Part shown: positions 6,046-10,200 of the stretch, piece after piece
Numbering within the stretch: the first letter of the stretch is position 1
How the letters are laid out: each line of letters starts with the position of its first letter
NCBI GenBank assembly: GCA_002727895.1
Contig: PBUO01000034.1
Span: 4,760 to 14,959 of the forward strand
Length of the DNA: 10,200 bases
Direction: 5' to 3'
DNA from: Acidimicrobiaceae bacterium
GTDB taxonomy: Bacteria > Actinomycetota > Acidimicrobiia > Acidimicrobiales > MedAcidi-G1
The notes under the pieces: model-generated
Seen by the model: the letters and a program-made list of their open reading frames with translations, nothing else
The model's database searches: none
What the model was told of the DNA's origin: nothing
Translations under genes and position numbers: made by a program

Positions 6046-6051
6046 TACGGT
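6046..6051 (+). promoter_or_regulatory. Leaderless-type -10 box (TACGGT) of the acyl-CoA synthetase gene
   Basis: TACGGT fits TANNNT and ends eight bases before the ATG at 6060, so transcription could start at or next to the start codon. A purine-rich GGGAGGAGGG lies upstream at 6031-6040, about 20 bases from the ATG. That is too far for a normal ribosome binding site and would be in the -25 region of this promoter. Confidence 0.4.
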
Positions 6052-6059
6052 CGTCACCC

Positions 6060-7682
6060 ATGACCTCCAGCGAACCGCTCACCCTCTCATCGGCCGCTGG
6101 CCCGAGCGAGCCGCCGCTACGCGACCTGACCATCGGCGGCCTTCTGCGTAGCGTGGCCGCCGAGCACCCCGACCGGGTGGCCCTGGTGGCCGGCGTCCCC
6201 GACCCGAACGGCCGCCGACAATGGACCTATGCCGAGCTGCTGGCCGAGGCCGAACAGGCGGCCCGGTCCCTGAGGGTCCGCTTCGAGCCGGGCGAACGGC
6301 TAGCCGTGTGGGCACCCAACGTGCCCCAGTGGGTGGTGCTCGAGTTCGCCTGCGCGATCGCCAACGTCGTCCTCGTCACCGTGAACCCGGCCTTCCAGGC
6401 CCGCGAGCTGCAGTACGTGCTGACCCAGTCAGGGTCGGCAGGCCTCGTCCTGCTCCCCGAGTTCCGGGGCAACCCGATGCTGGGCACGGCCACCGACGTC
6501 CGACCCGAGTGCCCCGACCTCCGCGAGGTGGTCCGCCTCGACGAGTGGGACGAGTTCCTGGCCTCCGGCGACGCCTTCGACGGCAACCTTGAGGACCCGG
6601 ACCCCATGGACCCGGTGATGATCCAGTACACGTCGGGCACCACCGGCTTCCCAAAGGGCGCCCTGCTCCACCACCGGGGGCTGGTCAACAACGGCTACCA
6701 CTCAGGCGTGCGGACCGGGGTGAGCGAGGGCGCGGCTTACGTGCTGGCCATGCCGTTGTTCCACACCGGCGGGTGCGTCCTCGGCGTGCTGACCGCGGTG
6801 TCGCTGAAGATGACCATGGTCCTGGTCGAGGGGTTCGACCCCGGCCTGGTCCTCGAGTTGATCGAGTCCTACCGGGGCGCGGCCATGCTGGGCGTCCCCA
6901 CGATGCTGGTGGCCATGCTGGAGCACCCCGACTTCGCAACCCGAGACCTGTCCAGCGTGGAGGCCATCTGCTCCGGCGGTTCCACGGTGCCCGCGGCGCT
7001 CGTCCAGCGCCTCGAGGCCGACCTGAAGGCGCCGTTCACCATCGTGTTCGGTCAGACCGAGTTGTCCCCCGTGTCATCGATGACCCACACCACCGACTCC
7101 ATCACCGACAAGGCGGAGACCATCGGTACGCCCATGCCCCACGTCGAGGTGAAGATCATCGACCCCGAGACCGGCGAGACGGTCCCGCCGGGCACGGTCG
7201 GCGAGTACTGCGCGCGCGGCTACCTGGTCATGCACGGCTACTACGAGATGCCAGATGCCACCGCTGAGACCATCGACGCCGACGGGTGGCTCCACACCGG
7301 CGACCTGGCCGCCATGGACGACCGCGGCTACCTGACCATCGAGGGCCGACTCAAGGACATGATCATCCGGGGCGGTGAGAACATCTATCCGAAGGAGCTC
7401 GAGGAGTTGTTGTTCGCCCACGAGACGGTCGGCGAGGTGGCCGTGGTCGGCCTGCCCGACGACAAGTGGGGCGAGGTGGTGTCGGCCTTCGTGCGGCCGG
7501 CCCCCGGCCGGTCGATCGACCACCGGGAACTGTTCGCCTACCTGCGCGAGCACCTGGCGCCCCATAAGACGCCGAAGCACTGGTTCTTGGTAGAAGAGTG
7601 GCCGCTGACCGGCAGCGGGAAGATCCAGAAGTTCGTGCTGCGCGACCAGTGGGTCGACGGCCAATGGGCGGAGATGGCCTGA
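6060..7682 (+). CDS. AMP-dependent fatty-acid-type acyl-CoA synthetase (ACSF2/FadD-like)
   Basis: This 540-residue enzyme of the adenylate-forming superfamily would activate a carboxylic acid to its CoA thioester through an acyl-AMP. Motifs in order are the P-loop-like A3 TSGTTGFPKG (191-200), FGQTELSP (330-337) with the acyl-AMP-binding Gln-Thr-Glu, GWLHTGDLA (409-417) with the ribose-binding Asp, the hinge GRLKDMIIRGGENIYP (429-444), and the catalytic lysine Lys521 in PLTGSGKIQKF. Length and the GGENIYPKELEE form fit medium/long-chain acyl-CoA synthetases such as ACSF2 and mycobacterial FadD35-like proteins, as I recall them. Chain length cannot be read. It is divergent from the SDR/oxygenase operon across an inverted-repeat region, and convergent with the GS-like gene 28 bp away. 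It may activate an acid made by the neighbouring oxidative enzymes, but this is inference. Confidence 0.94.
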   Translation: MTSSEPLTLSSAAGPSEPPLRDLTIGGLLRSVAAEHPDRVALVAGVPDPNGRRQWTYAELLAEAEQAARSLRVRFEPGERLAVWAPNVPQWVVLEFACAIANVVLVTVNPAFQARELQYVLTQSGSAGLVLLPEFRGNPMLGTATDVRPECPDLREVVRLDEWDEFLASGDAFDGNLEDPDPMDPVMIQYTSGTTGFPKGALLHHRGLVNNGYHSGVRTGVSEGAAYVLAMPLFHTGGCVLGVLTAVSLKMTMVLVEGFDPGLVLELIESYRGAAMLGVPTMLVAMLEHPDFATRDLSSVEAICSGGSTVPAALVQRLEADLKAPFTIVFGQTELSPVSSMTHTTDSITDKAETIGTPMPHVEVKIIDPETGETVPPGTVGEYCARGYLVMHGYYEMPDATAETIDADGWLHTGDLAAMDDRGYLTIEGRLKDMIIRGGENIYPKELEELLFAHETVGEVAVVGLPDDKWGEVVSAFVRPAPGRSIDHRELFAYLREHLAPHKTPKHWFLVEEWPLTGSGKIQKFVLRDQWVDGQWAEMA

Positions 7683-7692
7683 CGGTCGAATC

Positions 7693-7708
7693 GGCCCGGG
7701 GACGGGCC
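7693..7708. terminator. Perfect GC hairpin between convergent genes
   Basis: GGCCCG (7693-7698), tetraloop GGGA, CGGGCC (7703-7708) form a perfect six-pair stem filling most of the 28-bp gap between the acyl-CoA synthetase and GS-like gene stops. The stem is symmetric, so it could act on both converging transcripts. No U-tract follows on either strand, as is common in high-GC actinobacteria. Confidence 0.5.
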
Positions 7709-7710
7709 CC

Positions 7711-9063
7711 CTACATCAGCGTGAGGTAGCGGTCGACCTCGCCCGGGGAGACCTGGTCGGTGACAGCCCGGAACTCGGCCCGCTTAACCTCGGCGAAGTA
7801 GTCCACGTAGTCGCCGTCGCGCCCCGTCCCGAAGCCGGCCCTGAGTACGTCGTCGTCCACCAGTCGGTCACAGGCGTGGAGCAGCGTGGGCGGCAGCGCC
7901 TCGATGCCCCGGGCCCGGACCTCGTCGATTGGCAGCGTGTACAGGTTGTCGACGTTGGGGTCCCCTGGATCGGCGCCGCGGGCCACCCCGTCGAGGCCGG
8001 CCGCGAGCAGGGCGGTGAAGGCCAGGTAGGGGTTGGCCGACCCGTCGGGGATCCGGCACTCGATACGTCCGCCCTCCGGGACGCGGATCATCTGGGTGCG
8101 GTTGTTGCCGCCGTAGGCGGCGTAGGCGGGGGCCCACGTGGCGCCCGAGTCGGGTGGACCCACACCGATCCGCTTGAAAGAGTTCACCGTCGGACAGACC
8201 ACCGCGGTGAGCCCGGCAGCGTGGTCGAGGATGCCGGCGGTGAACTGGTAGGCCAGCCCGCTGAGGCCGAGGCCCCGGGGGTCGTCGTCATCGTGGAACA
8301 GCGGTTCGTCGGTGCCGGCCGACCACAAACTGAGGTGGGTGTGGAGGCCGTTGCCGGTCTTGTCGGCGAACGGCTTGGGCATGAATGTGGCGTACAGGTC
8401 GCGCCGTCGGGCCAGCGTGTGCAGCATGAGCCGAAGGACGATTAGCCGGTCCGAGGTGGTCAGGGCGCCGGCGTAGCCGAAATTCTGTTCGAACTGGCCG
8501 TTGGCGTCCTCGTGGTCGTTGGCGTAGTTGCCCCATCCCATGGCATCCATGTGGCGGGACACGGTGGTCAGGTGGTCGAGCGCCGTAGTCAGGCCCCGGG
8601 CGTCGTAGCAGGGAAGGGCCGACGTGTCGCGCTCGTCGGCCGGTCGCAGCGAGCCGTCCGCCTCCCGGGCCAGCAGCGAGTACTCGACCTCGACGCCGGC
8701 CTTGAGCACCAGGTCCTGTTCGGCGGCCCGGGCCAGGGCCCGCTTGAGGATGACCCGCGGGGCATACGGCCACTCCTCGCCTTCGACGGTGGGGTCGCAC
8801 TGCAGGGCGGCCACGTTGGGCTGCCAGGGCAGGCGCACGTACGAGGCCGGGTCGGGGATGGCGAGGATGTCGGGATCGGCTGGGGTCTGGCTGAGAGGCC
8901 CGGCGGCGAAGCCGGCAAATCCGGCGCCCACATCGAGCAGGTCGTCGATGGCGGTGACAGGGACCAGCTTGGCGCACGGCTTGCCGTGCATCTCGACGAA
9001 CATTGCGTAGATGAACTCCACGCCGTCGTCGGCGATCCGAGCCTTCAGTTCGTCCGACGTCAT
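7711..9063 (-). CDS. Type III glutamine synthetase/gamma-glutamylamide synthetase-like ligase
   Basis: This 450-residue member of the glutamine synthetase fold family would use ATP to join glutamate to ammonia or an amine. Active-site features are GVEVEYS (Glu125, Glu127), DHEDANGQFEQN (Glu185, Glu192), GNGLHTHLSLW (His241), NNRTQMIRVP (Arg322, Arg327) and GRIECRIPDGSANPYLA (Glu335, Arg337). The N-terminal MHGKPCAKLVPVTAIDDLL and GAGFAGFAAGPLSQ segments resemble GlnT proteins. That group includes gamma-glutamylmethylamide synthetases of methylamine users. Tyr375 in NLYTLP sits where E. coli GlnA is adenylylated. This is unlikely to be the main nitrogen-assimilating enzyme, which has a different N-terminus and conserved NGSGMHVH-type motif. 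ATG 9063 has a strong site (GGAGG at 9071-9075, seven bases away). The substrate amine is undetermined. Confidence 0.85.
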   Translation of the reverse strand: MTSDELKARIADDGVEFIYAMFVEMHGKPCAKLVPVTAIDDLLDVGAGFAGFAAGPLSQTPADPDILAIPDPASYVRLPWQPNVAALQCDPTVEGEEWPYAPRVILKRALARAAEQDLVLKAGVEVEYSLLAREADGSLRPADERDTSALPCYDARGLTTALDHLTTVSRHMDAMGWGNYANDHEDANGQFEQNFGYAGALTTSDRLIVLRLMLHTLARRRDLYATFMPKPFADKTGNGLHTHLSLWSAGTDEPLFHDDDDPRGLGLSGLAYQFTAGILDHAAGLTAVVCPTVNSFKRIGVGPPDSGATWAPAYAAYGGNNRTQMIRVPEGGRIECRIPDGSANPYLAFTALLAAGLDGVARGADPGDPNVDNLYTLPIDEVRARGIEALPPTLLHACDRLVDDDVLRAGFGTGRDGDYVDYFAEVKRAEFRAVTDQVSPGEVDRYLTLM

Positions 9064-9183
9064 CGCTTGACCTCCCCCGGAGTCGTCGCACCCCCCACGC
9101 TGCGGTGGCATGCGTCGGCCGCAGCATCGCGGTCGCGGCGCGCACGCTAGTTCCCAGCCTGGTTCCTGGCGAGAGGCGGGCAG

Positions 9184-9256
9184 CTGGCCGGGGAGGGCTC
9201 TAACCTCCAACCTCCTGATCCAAAGTCAGGCGTTCTGCCAGTTGAACTACCGGCCA
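9184..9256 (-). tRNA. tRNA-Gln (anticodon UUG) with atypical T-loop
   Basis: A complete 73-nt cloverleaf folds on the minus strand. The acceptor stem is TGGCCGG/CCGGCCA (seven pairs), the D-arm GTTC/GAAC with G18-G19 in the loop, and the anticodon stem CCTGA/TCAGG with loop CTTTGGA (anticodon TTG, positions 9224-9222). The variable loop is AGGTT and the T-stem GGAGG/CCTCC, with discriminator G. CCA is not encoded. The T-loop reads TTAGAGC where TTCGAGC is expected, so position 56 is A rather than the near-universal C that pairs with G19. All stems are perfect, so the gene otherwise looks functional. It lies between the deaminase and GS-like genes on the same strand. Confidence 0.93.
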
Positions 9257-9291
9257 CCAACGTCCACGAGCGTACCGGTGCTCCCGGGTCG

Positions 9292-9311
9292 GGGCGTGGG
9301 GAGCGACGCCC
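9292..9311 (-). terminator. Hairpin just after the deaminase gene
   Basis: On the plus strand GGGCGT (9292-9297) and ACGCCC (9306-9311) form a perfect six-pair stem with an eight-base loop, starting five bases beyond the deaminase stop codon in its direction of transcription and before the tRNA gene. It lacks a U-tract. It may end the deaminase transcript ahead of the tRNA. Confidence 0.38.
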
Positions 9312-9315
9312 GGCG

Positions 9316-9783
9316 TCAGGGTTTGAGGTCGTCGTCGACCACCCCGATGTCCTCATTCCACAGCATCGGATGCGCGGCGGTGAAGTCCCGCATCATCCCG
9401 ACGCACTCGTCGGAGTCGAGCACCACCACTTCGACCCCGTGGGCGCGCAGCAGGTCCTCGGAGCCCTGGAAGGTCCGGTTCTCGCCGACCACCACCCGGG
9501 GAATCCCGTAAAGAAGGATCGCTCCGGTGCACATCGGACACGGCGACAGGGTCGTGACCATGGTGCTCCGGGCATAGACCGATGCGGGGAGGCGCCCGGC
9601 CGCCTCCAGGGCGTCGGTCTCGGCGTGGCGGATGGCCGACCCGTCCTGGACCCGCCGGTTGTGGCCGGCACCCAGGACTTCTCCGTCGGCTTCCAGGACC
9701 GCTCCGATGGGGATCCCGCCCTCGGCCAGGCCGACCCGGGCCTCGGCGATCGCCAGGTCCAGCATCTCCGCATCGGTCTCCAT
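9316..9783 (-). CDS. Cytosine deaminase, yeast FCY1-type (CDA-fold deaminase)
   Basis: This 155-residue zinc deaminase of the cytidine deaminase fold has the HAE motif (His53-Ala54-Glu55) and PCPMC (Cys82, Cys85). It resembles yeast cytosine deaminase Fcy1p along nearly its whole length as I remember that protein: EGGIPIGAVL near the N-terminus, GHNRRVQDGSA, TTLSPCPMCTGAILLYGIPRVVVGEN, and the C-terminal WNEDIG that corresponds to the lid over the active site (Phe105, Trp142 and Ile146 matching yeast Phe114, Trp152 and Ile156). It therefore probably converts cytosine to uracil for pyrimidine salvage, although related bacterial deaminases act on other pyrimidine- or pterin-like rings. It is unrelated to the amidohydrolase CodA of E. 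coli. ATG 9783 has GGAGG (9792-9796) eight bases upstream. It is divergent from the TetR gene across 142 bp. Confidence 0.9.
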   Translation of the reverse strand: METDAEMLDLAIAEARVGLAEGGIPIGAVLEADGEVLGAGHNRRVQDGSAIRHAETDALEAAGRLPASVYARSTMVTTLSPCPMCTGAILLYGIPRVVVGENRTFQGSEDLLRAHGVEVVVLDSDECVGMMRDFTAAHPMLWNEDIGVVDDDLKP

Positions 9784-9809
9784 CGACGTGTCCTCCCCAC
9801 CCCGACTGG

Positions 9810-9838
9810 CACGTATCGGGGGACCGCGACCCTGTCAG
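9810..9838 (-). promoter_or_regulatory. Possible promoter of the deaminase gene
   Basis: On the minus strand CTGACA (9838-9833) matches the -35 consensus at five of six positions, followed after 17 bases by TACGTG (9815-9810) as a poor -10 box. The start codon is 26 bases further on, behind a good Shine-Dalgarno sequence. The -35 match and spacing are good; the -10 is weak. Confidence 0.38.
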
Positions 9839-9910
9839 ACCCGACGGCTCCGGGAAACCCATGTCCGACAAGCCCCGGACTGATCCGCGCTGGCCTACCT
9901 GACGTTCGTT

Positions 9911-9924
9911 AGCCATGGTTGGCT
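9911..9924. promoter_or_regulatory. Short inverted repeat at the TetR gene start
   Basis: AGCCA-TGGT-TGGCT is a perfect 5-4-5 inverted repeat ending one base before the TetR start codon at 9926. TetR regulators often bind palindromes next to their own start, so it may be an autoregulatory site. The arms are short, and a second weak repeat (GTCCG at 9863-9867 with CGGAC at 9876-9880) lies in the same gap, so the choice is uncertain. Confidence 0.25.
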
Positions 9925-9925
9925 C

Positions 9926-10200
9926 ATGGCCCCTCCGACCACCGGCACCGCCATAGGCGCCTCGACCGATACCCGGACGGACTCCCCCGGCCGAACCCGC
10001 ATCCTCGAGGTGGCGGCCGGCCTGTTCCTGGACCACGGCTACGAAGCCGCCTCGTTGCGCCGCATCGCCGAAGATGTCGGCATTCAGGCCGCGTCGATCT
10101 ACCACCACTTCGAATCCAAGGAGGACCTGCTGGCCACCATCCTCCGCCGGGGCATGGCCGTCATGGACGACGCCTTCGACCGGGCCGCCGGGTGGGTTGA
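9926..10200 (+). CDS. TetR-family transcriptional regulator, N-terminal part
   Basis: The first 91 codons are present and the gene runs off the right edge. After a 22-residue polar N-terminal tail (MAPPTTGTAIGASTDTRTDS) comes the TetR DNA-binding domain: TRILEVAAGLFLDHGYEAASLRRIAEDVGIQAASIYHHFESKEDLLATIL. Its helix-turn-helix is at about residues 43-62, with the hallmark SIYHHFESKEDLL at 57-69. These proteins are dimeric repressors that release DNA on binding a small ligand. The ligand-binding domain is outside the window, so nothing can be said about the inducer. ATG 9926 is chosen because it opens the frame just upstream of the domain; the ATG at 9915 is in another frame. It is divergent from the deaminase gene, which is a possible target. 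Confidence 0.92.
   Translation, partial: MAPPTTGTAIGASTDTRTDSPGRTRILEVAAGLFLDHGYEAASLRRIAEDVGIQAASIYHHFESKEDLLATILRRGMAVMDDAFDRAAGWV

Noticed and set aside
9064..9183. A possible TAGCGT -10 box and other promoter parts for the GS-like gene.
   Set aside because: TAGCGT occurs on the minus strand, but no -35 partner is found at proper spacing and the leader would be long; the evidence is too weak to list.
1..10200. Search for defence systems, toxin-antitoxin pairs, transposases, integrases or phage genes.
   Set aside because: No protein in any frame shows such motifs. The tRNA gene has no adjacent integrase or repeated 3' end that would mark an attachment site.

Overview
The window is GC-rich throughout, with codons ending mostly in G or C. 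It has actinobacterial-type promoters (TANNNT a few bases before start codons) and one Thr/Pro-rich stretch of the kind seen in secreted actinobacterial proteins. I read it as a chromosomal segment of a high-GC actinomycete, quite possibly a member of the Acidimicrobiia, perhaps marine. That placement is inference, not a database result. There is no phage, transposon, CRISPR or plasmid gene, so it looks like ordinary chromosome carrying accessory catabolism genes.

Layout. The left edge holds the N-terminal part of PRPP synthetase (prs, minus strand). A 335-bp gap without a confident gene follows; it carries a coding-like Thr/Pro-rich remnant. A divergent plus-strand gene encodes a soluble PLP-dependent lyase or decarboxylase of the sphingosine-1-phosphate lyase type. 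Convergent to it is a phytanoyl-CoA dioxygenase-like Fe(II)/2-oxoglutarate oxygenase. That oxygenase shares a 69-bp divergent promoter region with a plus-strand double hot-dog (MaoC-like) protein. Next comes a minus-strand two-gene operon: an SDR dehydrogenase followed, with an ATGA overlap, by a gamma-butyrobetaine hydroxylase-type oxygenase that keeps both the zinc site and the iron site.

A 91-bp divergent region with two interleaved perfect inverted repeats separates this operon from a plus-strand fatty-acid-type acyl-CoA synthetase. Convergent to that is a type III glutamine synthetase/gamma-glutamylamide synthetase-like ligase. A tRNA-Gln(UUG) with an unusual T-loop follows, then a yeast FCY1-type cytosine deaminase, and a TetR regulator cut by the right edge.

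How the genes may work together. Two oxygenases, an SDR, an acyl-CoA synthetase, a hot-dog protein and a GS-like amide ligase are the parts one would expect for breaking down a betaine, methylated-amine or branched acyl compound: hydroxylation, oxidation, CoA activation, and capture of the amine by glutamylation. Only the SDR/oxygenase pair is tied together by sequence evidence of coupling. The wider pathway is a hypothesis. The prs, tRNA and deaminase genes are housekeeping or nucleotide-salvage functions and need not belong to it.
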